From PALSA-693 sp963834725 (GTDB lineage Bacteria; Actinomycetota; Acidimicrobiia; Acidimicrobiales; Palsa-688), in assembly GCA_963834725.1 (NCBI GenBank), contig CAWICN010000001.1:2604001-2668000 (forward strand): a DNA stretch of 64,000 nucleotides, in the 5' to 3' direction. How positions within the stretch are numbered: the first letter of the stretch is position 1; each line of letters begins with the position of its first letter. The notes under the pieces were generated by a model. It searched no databases and was not told the DNA's origin. It saw only the letters and a program-made list of their open reading frames with translations. The translations under genes and the position numbers were made by a program. Positions 52,779-61,997 of this stretch are shown here, in pieces.

Positions 52779-53171
52779 CTAGCAGGCCCAGAACTCGTCT
52801 TCGGTCTGCTGGTCGCCCTGGAACTCGCGGAACTCAGTGGCTCGTCCGTCTGCCACCCGCCAGACGTGGATCTCCGGGGAGGACCAGAACTGGCCGTGAC
52901 GTTCGGCGGACACCGTGCTGAGGACGACCACACGGTCGCCCTCGGCGAGGATCTCGTCGGCAGCGACGCGCAGGGTCCCGCCCGATAGCTCCTGGCATCG
53001 ACCGAAGAAGTCCAGCACTCCCTGGTGGCCTTTGTGTTCGCCCGAAAGCGGGCTGCGGCCTGGGACATGCCAGGTGACGTCGTCGGCCAAGACCCCCAGA
53101 ACCCTGGAAAGGTCACCGCCGGCGAAGGCGTCATAGGCCTCACGGATGAGCGCAGCATTGGGGTGAGCCAT
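52779..53171 (-). CDS. SnoaL/NTF2-like protein
   Basis: A 130-residue alpha+beta barrel protein (MAHPNAALIREAYDAFAGGD). LSRVLGVLADDVTWHVPGRS and the following GEHKGHQGVLDFF are the typical SnoaL-like signature (D-V-x-W-x-V-P-G), and VWRVADGRATEFREF is the typical late strand. It may be a cyclase, isomerase or ligand carrier. It lies 46 bases upstream of the FAD monooxygenase, so both are probably one operon. GAAAGGAC lies just before the start. Confidence 0.88.
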   Translation of the reverse strand: MAHPNAALIREAYDAFAGGDLSRVLGVLADDVTWHVPGRSPLSGEHKGHQGVLDFFGRCQELSGGTLRVAADEILAEGDRVVVLSTVSAERHGQFWSSPEIHVWRVADGRATEFREFQGDQQTEDEFWAC

Positions 53172-53248
53172 CGTCGTCCTTTCGGTTGAAGCGCTCCCGT
53201 GGTTTGAGCGCCTTCCTCGCCACGATCGCTCTGTCACCGCCCCCTTCG

Positions 53249-56063
53249 CTACCGGGTGACCACCCTGGTTTTTTCTTCCCGAAGCACGCCAGGAAGCTCA
53301 CCTCGACCCGCAATGCCGAGTTTCGGGTACGCCCGGGCCAGGTGGCCCTCCACGGTCTTGAGCGTCACGTACAGCGTTTGGGCGATCTGCCGGTTGGTCT
53401 TGCCTTCGGCGGCCAGTCGGACGACTCGAAGTTCGGTGGGCGTCAGGGCCTCGACCCCCCGCCGCCATTCGCGGCGGGGCCGAGCTCCGGCAGCCTTGAG
53501 CTCCTCGCGGATTCGGCCGGCGAGCGGGCGGGCACCGCAGACGCGCCGCGAGGTCCAGGGCTTCGCCAAGCGCTTCTCGGGCGGTGACACGCTGACCAGC
53601 CCGTCGCTGGGCGGCGCCCAGCTCCGCCAGAGATTTGGCCCGTTCCAGGACTGCCGGAGATTCGCGCAGCGACGCCACCGATTCTTCCAGCAGTTCCAGC
53701 GCCGCCGTTCCGCCCTCGACTGTCCCGGCCACACGGAGGGCGACGCCCAAGGCGCGATGCCCGCCAAAGACCCGCACGTCGTCCAGCTCTGCGTGGGCGG
53801 CTCGGCGTGCCTGTTCTCGCTCGCCGAGCCACAGGAGCGCCTGGGCAGCTCCTGAGCGGGCGTGGACGTAGCCCACATCGCGCAACTCCACGCCCCACAC
53901 CTCGGCGCTGAACATGGCGGCGCACGCCTCGAAGTCGGCCAGCGCGTCCGTTGGGCGGCCGGCGGCGAGCTGCAGCCGGCCCCGAGCAGCGGGGATCAGC
54001 ACCGTGCCGACCCCGGCCGGCCAACCGGCCGGGGGGAGAAGTTGCAGGAGGGCGTGTGCTTCTTCCAGCTCCCCCGATTCGACAGCAACGTCGGCGAGCA
54101 CGGTCGCCGCGAACGGGAGGCCAGGAGCGAAGTCGCCCTCTTGTAAGACTCGCAGCGCGATCCGTGCCGCCGTATCGGCTTCCGGTAGCGCCCCCAGTCG
54201 TAGCTTCAGCAAACCCAGTGTGCTGTACACCGCGATCATGCCGCGAGCGCTGCCCGATTCTCGCACCTCGGCCAACATGGGCTCCAGCGCGTTCTGAACC
54301 GCCTCGAACCGCTCGGCGGTCACCAAGCCCCACATCAGAGCGGCGCGGGTGTCCCAATTCTCCACCCGCCGGTCCGTGGAGAGGGCCTCTTCGAGGACCC
54401 GGCCCGCCTGCTCTGCGGGCATCCCGCCGAGCACCGCGGCCATGCCGCGTCCGACCGCGAGCGCCTCCGCTTCAGCGCTGGTGAGCTGGCGAGCGGCGAG
54501 GCGATCCAGGGTGGGCAAGACATGGGAGGCCCGGCGGGCGTCGTGCAGACCGGCCACAACCAGCTCGCTCTCCAGCCGGCCTACCAGCCCCGGGTTGTCG
54601 TCGCCAAGTTCGCTCAACGCTTGCTCGATGACGTCGACCGCTTCGACCCAACGAAAGAGCGCCGCGTAGGACTCGGCCATCTCCATGGCGATTTCGGCTC
54701 GCTCCGGCCGGTCGGTGGTTTTCGCTAGGGCCTCCGCAAGCCAGCCGCAGGCGGACTCGCGTCCCGCACCGATGTCCGCCCGAGCGAGGTCACGAAGCAC
54801 CCTCACACGCCGGTCCGGCGGCGGAGGTTCGGCCAGTGCCCGTCGGAGAAGGTCACTTGCCGCCTGAGGTGCGCCGGCTGCCAGGGCGGCCTCTGCGGCC
54901 TCCTGCAGCCGTAACATCGTCCAGAGGTCACCACCAGGCTGTAAGCGGACCAGGTGGGCGGAAACCCTCCCGGGAAGGGCACCGTCCTCATGCAGGAGGC
55001 GGGCGGCGGCTCGGTGCATGACGTCGCGTTCGTCGGGGGTCAAGGACAACTCGACGGCGTCCCGAACGACGGGATGCAGAAACCGGAGCGGATCGGTGGC
55101 CGCCAGAACCTCAAGCCGGACCAGGCCTGCGGCGAGCCGCAGCGCGCTCACCACATCCAAACCCGCGAGTGCAGCGCCGTGTCGCAACTCACAGCTGTCC
55201 CCCAGCACGGCCAGCGCCTGCGCCAGACCGAGGGCGGACCGATCCAGACGCCGGATCCTCTCGGCCAGGTGCAGCATCACGCCTCGCGCGCCACGGACAG
55301 CGACCTCGGCCACGTCCAGCCCGCCCCCCCTGCTGCGCCAGCATCGACGCCCCGGAGCAGTTCTCGAAGATAGAACGGGTTGCCGCCGCTGAGCCGCTCG
55401 AGGGCAGCACAAGACTCCGGCCCTGCCTGTTCGCCCAACGCCTCCCGCACCACCGAGGAGACCGCGGTCTGGCTCAGAAGGCCCGGCCGGCTAACCCAAC
55501 CAGCTTGCCTTCTTACAGCGAGCAGCGACGTCTCAGTGGAGGCCGGCTCCGCTGGCCGCAACGTCACCATCAAGGCCAGGGCCAACCCCTCCAGCCGGGG
55601 CGCCAGGTAGGCCAGCCAACGCAGCGACGGTGCGTCCGCCCAATGGGCGTCGTCGACCGCAACGAGCAGCGGTCGACGAGCGGTGAAGTTGGCGGCCAGC
55701 CAGTACAGGCCGTGCAAAACCGCGAAGGCCGTGTCATCGGCGTGCATCTCCATCTGGCCACGCACCAGCCAGGAGCGCACCACGGCTGCCGGCCCTTCCA
55801 AGAGCTGCTCGCGTTCGTGCGGATCAGCGGTAGCCAGTCGCCGCTCGAACAACTGGCGCACCACGCCATACGCGAACTCCGACTCAAGCCCCGACCCGCG
55901 GGCTCGGAAGATCTCATAGCCAAGGCCGCCGGCACGTCGGCAGGCCGCGTCGAGCAGCGAGGTCTTGCCGATGCCCGCACCTCCCTCCACGACAAGAACC
56001 CCCACCGGCAGTGAAGAGCTCGTCTATGGCTGCAAGCTCCTGCCCTCGCTCCAGCAACGCCAC
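53249..56063 (-). pseudogene. Large ATP-binding LuxR-family (LAL) regulator, three frameshifts
   Basis: GTG 56063 opens ALLERGQELAAIDELFTAG. A break in the GGGGG run near 56008 leads to VLVVEGGAGIGKTSLLDAAC (Walker A) and LLVAVDDAHWADAPSLRWLA (Walker B). A break near a C7 run at about 55321-55327 leads to a long helical TPR-like region (55260 to about 53545). A third indel near 53540 leads to RREWRRGVEALTPTELRVVR and the LuxR helix-turn-helix NRQIAQTLYVTLKTVEGHLA, ending at 53249. Without the breaks it would be about 935 residues, normal for the LAL family. It lies next to the FAD monooxygenase/SnoaL pair, a possible target. Confidence 0.8.
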
Positions 56064-56167
56064 AGCCGGACGTTACCGCCGAAGGTTCGCTTATCCCCGG
56101 TCAGCGCGGAAGCAGAGCAGAAACGGGTGTCGCGCGGGCGCCATGGCCCGGCAGAAGGATGGAACCC

Positions 56168-57263
56168 ATGAACAGTGGCGCCGATCAGCGGGGTGCGCCG
56201 GGTGGGGTCGGTCCGGATCGAATCGTACCGAGCCGACCGAGGATGAGCGGGCGGCGGCGGCTGCTAGCCTGCGGATGATCTGGGGCATTCACGTCTCCCG
56301 GGCCGTGTATGTGGCCACCGAGCTTGGGCTCGATGATCGTCTGGCGGACGGCCAGATGACCTCCGCCGGCTTGGCCGAAGCGACGCAGACCCACGAGCCG
56401 TCGCTGTACCGCGTGCTCCGCGTCCTGGCGTCGCTCGGCGTGCTGACCGAGGACGCCGATCGCTCCTTCAGCCTGACCCTGCTCGGTGAGCGGCTGCGGA
56501 CCGACGTGCCGGCCTCCATGCAGTCCTGGGCGATGCTGGTCGAAATCCCTCGGCGGTGTTCGGGCCTTCGAACCGATCATCGAAACGGTCAGGACCCGAA
56601 CGCCGGCCGTCGATCTCGCCCACGGGATGAGCGTCTTCGAGCTCGTCGAAACCCATCCGCAACTGGCCCAAGGGATTCCACGCCGCCATGTCCGAACGCA
56701 CGGCGCAGTTCGCTCCGAGCGTCGCCGCCGGCTACGACTTCTCGGCCATGCGGACCGTCGCCGATATCGGCGGCGGCAAGGGGACCCTGCTGGCCGCCAT
56801 CCTGCAGGCCAACAGCCACTTCCGCGGTGTCCTGTTCGACCTGCCAGCGGTGGTGGCCAACGCCGAAGAGATGCTTCGGACAGCCGGCGTGGAGGACCGC
56901 TGCGAGATCGTCCCGGGCGACTTCTTCGCCGGGGTCCCGCACGGCGCCGACGCGTACCTCATGGCCAACGTGCTCCACGACTGGATGACACGCGTGGCGT
57001 CGGCATCCTCACGCAACTGCCGGGCGGCGATGGCCGCGGTCGGGCGGGTCCTGATCGTCGAGCGCCTGATTCCCGACGACCCCGCCGCCGCGCCACCGGT
57101 CCTGCTGAGCGACATGAACATGCTGGTGTTCACCGGCGGCAAGGAACGAACTAACGCCGAATACGGCAAGCTCCTGACCAAGGCGGCCCTCAACCCCGGC
57201 CGGGTGCTGCCGTTCGCACCGCCCTACGGGGTAATCGAGGGGCTCGCCGATCACGCCCCATGA
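56168..57263 (+). pseudogene. SAM-dependent O-methyltransferase, several frameshifts
   Basis: ERAAAAASLRMIWGIHVSRA begins the dimerisation helices, and ELGLDDRLADGQMTSAGLAE and YRVLRVLASLGVLTED the winged helix. Frame changes near 56556 and 56670 connect AFEPIIETVRTRTPAVDLAH to MSERTAQFAPSVAAGYDFSA. The SAM-binding DIGGGKGTLLAAILQ is intact. Two compensating indels near 56990 and 57015 alter the HDW-D-D segment. It ends YGVIEGLADHAP at 57261. The fold is that of small-molecule O-methyltransferases (Methyltransf_2). At least four indels are needed. It is divergent from the LAL regulator. Confidence 0.75.
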
Positions 57264-57667
57264 GCTCGGCCGTCACGGCTGTCGGTCCGTTTCGCGCGAC
57301 CGAGGACTTCGACTGGTATCCCAATTTGCCACCCCTGCCCAAGGGCTTCGCCTACGCCCGAAAGTGCCGGCGTTCGGGGCGCACCCTGCCCACTGGGGTT
57401 AATAGGCGGACATTATGGGACGCAGTGTCCCTCGCCGCCGTGTTCCGGGAATCGTCGATCGGGCGCTGTCGTCGGCACGTCAACATGAGCGTTCGTCTCG
57501 TACTTTCTGGGTGGCCCCGGGATCTCTCCTCGGAGTGAGGCTTCTTTCGCGCGACCATGCACAAGGAGATCACGTTGACTCCCCCACCACACCCGATGTT
57601 GGCCTGCCGGCCGCCCTGGGCGTGACGCTGGGGCGGGAACGACTCGGCGAAGCTCGATTCCGACGAC
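57264..57667. other. No gene recognised
   Basis: About 400 bases between convergent 3' ends, with no coding motif found. Confidence 0.4.
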
Positions 57668-58201
57668 CTACGACGAAGTGACAAGGACATAGCGTTCTGC
57701 TCCGTCGTGGAAGACTTCGGTCGTTTGGAAGCCCAGACGACGGGCTAGCCGGATGGAAGGAACGTTTCCAGGTTCGATGAGCGCCTCAACTTGGAGAGTC
57801 GGGCGTTGCATCCGAAGCCAACTCAGCGCCACTTCAGCGGCCTCTCGCATCAAGCCAAGCCCCCAGAGTTCCGGCCTGAGATGAAATGCAAGCTCGGCCG
57901 CCGGTGCGAGGCTGTTAAACCCAACTGTGCCGACAAACTCTTGGCCTCCCCGCTCGACGAGTGCCCACCTAAAACCTCTGTCTGCCACCGCCGCACATTC
58001 AAAGAACTCGATGATCTTGTCACTATCGGCCCGGGTCGTGGCTGGAAGTCTGATCGGGGCGCCAGTCCAGTCCAGAGCTGGACCGGAGTAGCGGCAGACC
58101 TCCTCACGCGACCACAGGAGGAACATTCCCTGCGAGTGATGCCGACCAAGAGGCTCTAACAGCAATCGCTCGGTACTCAGGCGTGGCGGCGTAATCATCA
58201 T
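57668..58201 (-). CDS. GNAT acetyltransferase (RimJ/RimL type)
   Basis: A 177-residue acetyltransferase. PPRLSTERLLLEPLGRHHSQ is the family opening. WALVERGGQEFVGTVGFNSL and ELAFHLRPELWGLGLMREAA (acetyl-CoA loop, W-G-x-G) are diagnostic. EALIEPGNVPSIRLARRLGF, with N-x-x-S-x-R-L-A-x-x-L-G-F, is typical of ribosomal-protein-type or amino-acid acetyltransferases. ATG 58201 or 58198 opens conserved sequence. The substrate is unknown. Confidence 0.88.
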   Translation of the reverse strand: MMITPPRLSTERLLLEPLGRHHSQGMFLLWSREEVCRYSGPALDWTGAPIRLPATTRADSDKIIEFFECAAVADRGFRWALVERGGQEFVGTVGFNSLAPAAELAFHLRPELWGLGLMREAAEVALSWLRMQRPTLQVEALIEPGNVPSIRLARRLGFQTTEVFHDGAERYVLVTSS

Positions 58202-58650
58202 CGAGAGCGTAACATTCAGGCCTTTCCGGCCACTCGGCAGCGAGTGCACAGAACCGGGGCCACACCCGAGCCCGTGAAAGCACGCCGGATCGGCGATCTG
58301 AAACCTTTCGGGCATTCCAACCCATCCGCTTTGGTCGCGCCAGAACGCGCAACCGATACCCGGCGATCAGGGAAGGGTCGCACACCCGGGTGGGCCCGGC
58401 CGGCCGTCTGTCAAGCTCACTCGACGAGCTTCGGGGACAGGTGCGCCGAGGATCGGCACCACGCCCGTCCGGACTCTCGACATCCGATCCGTAGCAGCAT
58501 AGACAGCATAGACAAGATGGACACGAGGATCGTCGAGGAACCGATCAGTCGCCTCGACCAGCACGCCCAGATCCCGATTCGTTTCGCGCCGATCGCCTCC
58601 TGTACCTGTCTGCACGAGACTCCGGATTGGGGGGGGATCGCCGTGGCTGA
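58202..58650. other. No gene recognised
   Basis: About 450 bases upstream of the GNAT gene. Frames present are arginine-rich and without motifs. Confidence 0.4.
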
Positions 58651-58797
58651 GGTCAGCTTGCCCTCAAGTCGCTACGGGTGTCGACCCTCGTGGTGCATGG
58701 CGACGTCGATCGCCTCGTGCGGCTGGAGGCCGGGCGGCCCACCGACGATGCCGTCCCGGGTGCCCGACTGGAGATCGTGGAGGGGATGGGCCCCTGC
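58651..58797 (+). pseudogene. Alpha/beta-hydrolase, C-terminal fragment
   Basis: QLALKSLRVSTLVVHGDVDR, then LEAGRPTDDAVPGARLEIVE and GMG, match the strand bearing the acid residue (V-V-H-G-D-x-D) near the end of alpha/beta hydrolases. The final H-D-x-P is missing: the sequence passes into an IS110 remnant at about 58797. The N-terminal part is absent. Confidence 0.55.
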
Positions 58798-58985
58798 GGG
58801 GGCAACCGTCAACTCACCAGGCCATCCACATGGCCGCGGTCCGTCAGATCCGCCAGTCGCACTCTGACAGCCGCCTTTACTTCGATCGCAAGGTGGCCGA
58901 GGGCAAGACCAAGGAGGCGCGGCGCGCCCTCAAGCGCCGCGTCTCCGACGCCATCTACCGCCAGCTGGTCCTCGACGCCAAGTAG
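58798..58985 (+). pseudogene. IS110-family transposase, C-terminal remnant
   Basis: Reads GNRQLT in one frame and, after a one-base shift, AIHMAAVRQIRQSHSDSRLY, FDRKVAEGKTKEARRALKRR and VSDAIYRQLVLDAK. The G-N-R-x-L-N/T-x-A-x-H-x-A-A-V core and K-E-A-x-R-A-L-K-R-R end are typical of IS110/IS1111-type transposases. Only the last 60 residues remain. Confidence 0.65.
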
Positions 58986-59062
58986 TCGGGCCCGAGAGGA
59001 CAACCAGGGAACGACTCCATGCCCTGCGTGACCGGCTCACACCCTGAAACCCGGCTCTTCGG

Positions 59063-59187
59063 CTAAGTACTTCGAATCTCAACTACGTTGATGATCTCAA
59101 GGCTCCCCCTATGGGCCGCCATGTCCTGTTCGCCCGCATACCTTCAAGAGCAGGATCATCAACGTAGTTGAGATCTGAAGCACTAAG
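59063..59187. repeat. 34-base near-perfect inverted repeat (MITE-like or structured element)
   Basis: The left arm 59063-59096 includes CTCAACTACGTTGATGATC. The right arm 59154-59187 is its near-perfect complement (four mismatches in the outer half). The 57-base loop carries no gene. The element is 125 bases, flanked by gene-poor DNA (58986-59062 and 59188-59818 have no supported genes). It may be a miniature inverted-repeat element, a deleted insertion sequence, or a long RNA hairpin. Confidence 0.65.
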
Positions 59188-59818
59188 TCACTCCCGGACC
59201 CACACCCACCCTATGACAGCCGCAGCCGGCCTCCGGCCACGGACGATCCCACGCCCCCCCGAGAGCCCAAAATCGGCCCTTGACATTCAAAGAGGATTCG
59301 GTAGGCGGCAGGATCCCGGGAGCCGGGATCAGGGTCCCTGAGACGGCGCGACGCCAGGAGATGCGCGCAGCTGCGGAGCGCATGTGGGCCATCGAGGCCG
59401 ACCAGCCAGTCGGCGCTCCCCGATGGCGTCGCCACTGGGACGAGATCACCCGCATCCAGTAGGCGCGAGGTACCAGTCGGGTGCTCTCGGGTCCCGGCTC
59501 CCCTGTCGATTGATCGAGATAGGCGACCGATCCGGCTTGTTGCTGGACAAGAGGATTACCAGATCCGAGTCGTGCGGCTGGCGGTCCTCCGTCGATCCAT
59601 CGAACCATCCTCGGAGTCGTGCGGTCACCCCGCGGCCGGGCGAGCCCGCCATCGCAGATGGCATGTCTGCCGTTGAGGTTTTGCTGTTGAGATCGGGCCA
59701 GGTCATGGTTGGCTCCGGATGGCGCTGTGCTGGAGTCTTGTTGGGGATGGTGGCGGTGGCGGTGATCAAGATCATCTTCGGGTGGGATTGTTTCTTGTCG
59801 GTCGGATATCATAGCATC
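59188..59818. other. No confident gene
   Basis: 630 bases before the VapB gene. A plus-strand frame at 59280-59462 ends in RRQEMRAAAERMWAIEADQP and RWRRHWDEITRIQ, plausible as a short helical protein but without a known family. Nothing else was seen. Confidence 0.3.
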
Positions 59819-60025
59819 ATGGCGAAGACATCGGTTGAAGTTGATCAGGATATCGTACGGGAAGCGGCCGAGATCCTGGGCACCCAGACGCTGCGAGCCA
59901 CCATCGATGCCGCTTTGCGGGAGGTCGTGCACGCCCGGCGCCGGTTGGAGTTGATCGCCATCTTGGCCCAGGAGGGCCGGTTCGACTTTGAGTCGGCCGA
60001 GGCTGCCTGGGGCGGCCGCGATTGA
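59819..60025 (+). CDS. vapB: VapB-type antitoxin
   Basis: A 68-residue antitoxin. MAKTSVEVDQDIVREAAEIL and TQTLRATIDAALREVVHAR form a ribbon-helix-helix DNA-binding domain, and the C-terminal ELIAILAQEGRFDFESAEAA region is the toxin-binding tail. The stop (60023-60025) is directly followed by the VapC start, so the genes are translationally coupled. VapB normally represses the operon by binding upstream; A/T-rich sequence around 59805-59818 could be its operator. Confidence 0.88.
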   Translation: MAKTSVEVDQDIVREAAEILGTQTLRATIDAALREVVHARRRLELIAILAQEGRFDFESAEAAWGGRD

Positions 60026-60445
60026 ATGGCGAGGGTCCAATATCTGGTTGACACCAGTGTCTTCGGCCGGCTGACCAAGCCAGTCGTGGCGGCCACCTTC
60101 GCCCCGCTGGTGGCGGGCCGACTGGTCGCAGTCAGCGCGCCGGTGATCTTCGAACTGGGCTTTTCTGCTCGCAGCCCCAGCGACTACCGCGAGGTCATGG
60201 AGGGGCTGGCCGCTTTCCCGACCGTGCCGACCGGCGACGCCGACCATCGTCGGGCCCTGGAAGTCCAATCTCTGTTGGCCAGCCGCATCCGACACCGGGC
60301 GCTGTCGCTGGTTGACGCCTTGGTGGCCGCCGTGGCGGAGGCCCGACAGCTGACCGTGTTGCACTACGACTCCGACTTCGAGACCGTCGCCAAGTTGACC
60401 GGCCAGGAGCACCGCTGGATCCTGGCACGGGGATCCGCCGACTAA
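60026..60445 (+). CDS. vapC: VapC-type PIN-domain toxin
   Basis: A 139-residue PIN ribonuclease. Acidic residues coordinating the metal are Asp in YLVDTSVFGR (about 9), Glu in VIFELGFSA (about 43), Asp in LSLVDALVAAVAEA (about 96) and Asp in HYDSDFETVA (about 114-116). Length and order fit VapC, which cleaves tRNA or rRNA. It starts immediately after the vapB stop. The tRNA-Lys gene 175 bases downstream is on the other strand; no functional link is implied. No lesion is seen. Confidence 0.9.
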   Translation: MARVQYLVDTSVFGRLTKPVVAATFAPLVAGRLVAVSAPVIFELGFSARSPSDYREVMEGLAAFPTVPTGDADHRRALEVQSLLASRIRHRALSLVDALVAAVAEARQLTVLHYDSDFETVAKLTGQEHRWILARGSAD

Positions 60446-60514
60446 TCCGGGCCGCACAATTGGGAAGTCGAACCGGCGCCCATCAAACCACTACGACGGG
60501 CCCCGGAAAGCGGC

Positions 60515-60538
60515 TGACGCGTCATGGCTGACGCGTCA
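60515..60538. repeat. Tandem palindrome TGACGCGTCA
   Basis: TGACGCGTCA, a perfect 10-base palindrome, occurs at 60515-60524 and again at 60529-60538 within a GGCTGACGCGTCA direct repeat. It lies between vapC and tRNA-Lys. It could be a dimer-binding site. Confidence 0.5.
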
Positions 60539-60620
60539 CGGCCCGCGCCATCCACGCGCCATCGAAGGACGGAGAACGGGGGACCGTCGAGATAAAATGC
60601 ATCTGAACTGGTCTTTATTG

Positions 60621-60693
60621 TGGGCCGCCGGGGGCTCGAACCCCGCACCAGAAGCTTAAAAGGCTCCTGCTCTACCAGATGAGCTAGCGGCCC
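60621..60693 (-). tRNA. tRNA-Lys (anticodon UUU)
   Basis: Read on the minus strand, the 73-base sequence folds as a cloverleaf: acceptor GGGCCGC/GCGGCCC, D arm GCTC...GAGC, anticodon stem GGAGC/GCTTC around the loop CTTTTAA (anticodon TTT), five-base variable loop, and T arm CGGGG-TTCGAGC-CCCCG. The discriminator is A. CCA is not encoded. All stems pair fully, so the gene appears functional. Confidence 0.97.
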
Positions 60694-60770
60694 GCCGAAA
60701 AGAGTAGTCGAGTTCCTTGCCATGCTCACACGGTCGGACGCTCGCCGGCGTCTCGGCGGAAGGCCATTGT

Positions 60771-60806
60771 GGTCAGTAATACATCATATGTGAGGTAGTA
60801 CTGACC
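60771..60806. promoter_or_regulatory. Inverted repeat between tRNA-Lys and the enolase-superfamily gene
   Basis: GGTCAGTA at 60771-60778 and TACTGACC at 60799-60806 form a perfect eight-base inverted repeat around a 20-base A/T-rich loop. It lies upstream of the tRNA and downstream of the enolase-superfamily gene. It could be an operator for the tRNA or a weak terminator; there is no T-run. Confidence 0.35.
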
Positions 60807-60881
60807 AAATCGACTGGCGGCGGGGAGACGCCGCCAGCCACCGCCAGCCACTCCGACCCGTCTGCCGCGACCGGGTGAAGG

Positions 60882-61997
60882 CTAGCCGGATCTCCGGACG
60901 ATCCGTTCCGCGGAAGTCGTGGCTGCAGCCAGAGCGTCCGGGTGCGGGGCCACCCCCAGACCCGGGCCGGTCGGCACCTGGAGATAACCCTCCTCGAGCC
61001 GGAAGGGTGGCGTGATGTCCTCCCGCCAATACCGTTCCGAAGCCGACGTATCCCCCGGCAACGTGAAGTTGGGGAGGCCCGCCAGCGCTACGTTGGCGGC
61101 CCGGCCGAGCCCGGTTTCGAGCATCCCGCCGCACCAGACCGGGACACCGTGGGCCGCGGCCACGTCATGCACTCGCCGGGCTTCGAGGTATCCCCCGACC
61201 CGGCCGGCCTTGATGTTGACCACCGCGCACGCGCCCCGGTTGATGGCGTCCGCGGTGGCGCGGGCGGATGTAATCGATTCGTCGAGACAGATCGGCGTCC
61301 GGAGCTGCCTCGCCAGCGCGGCGTGCCCGGCGAGGTCGTCCTCCGCCAGCGGCTGCTCGATCAGCAGCAAATCAAATGGGTCGAGGCGCGCCAGGTGCCG
61401 GGCGTCGGCAAACGTGTAGGCGGTGTTGGCGTCGACCTGGAGGGCGAGGTCGCCACCGAAATGCTCCCGAACGGCCCGGACGGGCTCCACGTCCCATCCG
61501 GGCTGGATCTTGAGCTTCACCCGCTGGTATCCCTGCTCGAGGTAGGCAGCCACGGCGTCGACCAGCGCACCGATCGACGGCATGATGCCGACGGAGACCC
61601 CGCATGGCACGCGGTCCCGGACCGAACCGAGGTAGGTGCCGAGTGAAATGCCGACCATCCGCAGCTCAGCATCGAGCACCGCCATCTCTACCGCGGCCTT
61701 CGCCATGGGGTGGCCCTTGATGTCCGCCAGCGCGGGACCGACCAGATGCGCGGCCGCGTCGGTGAGAGCAAAGAGGCGTGGCAACATGTGATCGCGGATC
61801 ACACCTTGCGCGCCGTCCACATACTCGGCCGAGTAGACCGGTTCGGACAGAGCGACGCACTCGCCCCACCCTTCGGAGTCGGGCCCGATGGCCCGCACCA
61901 GCAGGATGTCCCGATGAGTCTCGGTCCCGAACGAGGTCTGGAACGGAGCCACCAGATCCAGCCTGATGCGGCGAAGCTCCACCTCCTCGATCTTCAC
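60882..61997 (-). CDS. menC: o-Succinylbenzoate synthase / N-acylamino acid racemase (MLE subgroup)
   Basis: A 371-residue enolase-superfamily barrel. MKIEEVELRRIRLDLVAPFQ is the capping-domain opening. The base pair K-x-K is in YQRVKLKIQPG (about 163). Metal ligands are Asp in ALQVDANTAY, Glu in LLIEQPLAEDDL and Asp in PICLDESI. The second base is Lys in VVNIKAGRVGG. MenC makes o-succinylbenzoate for menaquinone; many homologues racemise N-acyl amino acids. The start is GTG 61997, overlapping the GNAT stop as GTGA. Coupling to an N-acyltransferase fits the racemase role known for NSAR/OSBS gene pairs. No other men genes adjoin. Confidence 0.88.
   Translation of the reverse strand: MKIEEVELRRIRLDLVAPFQTSFGTETHRDILLVRAIGPDSEGWGECVALSEPVYSAEYVDGAQGVIRDHMLPRLFALTDAAAHLVGPALADIKGHPMAKAAVEMAVLDAELRMVGISLGTYLGSVRDRVPCGVSVGIMPSIGALVDAVAAYLEQGYQRVKLKIQPGWDVEPVRAVREHFGGDLALQVDANTAYTFADARHLARLDPFDLLLIEQPLAEDDLAGHAALARQLRTPICLDESITSARATADAINRGACAVVNIKAGRVGGYLEARRVHDVAAAHGVPVWCGGMLETGLGRAANVALAGLPNFTLPGDTSASERYWREDITPPFRLEEGYLQVPTGPGLGVAPHPDALAAATTSAERIVRRSG

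Noticed and set aside
60026..60693. VapC toxin specifically targeting the adjacent tRNA-Lys
   Set aside because: Proximity on opposite strands is no evidence of target choice.
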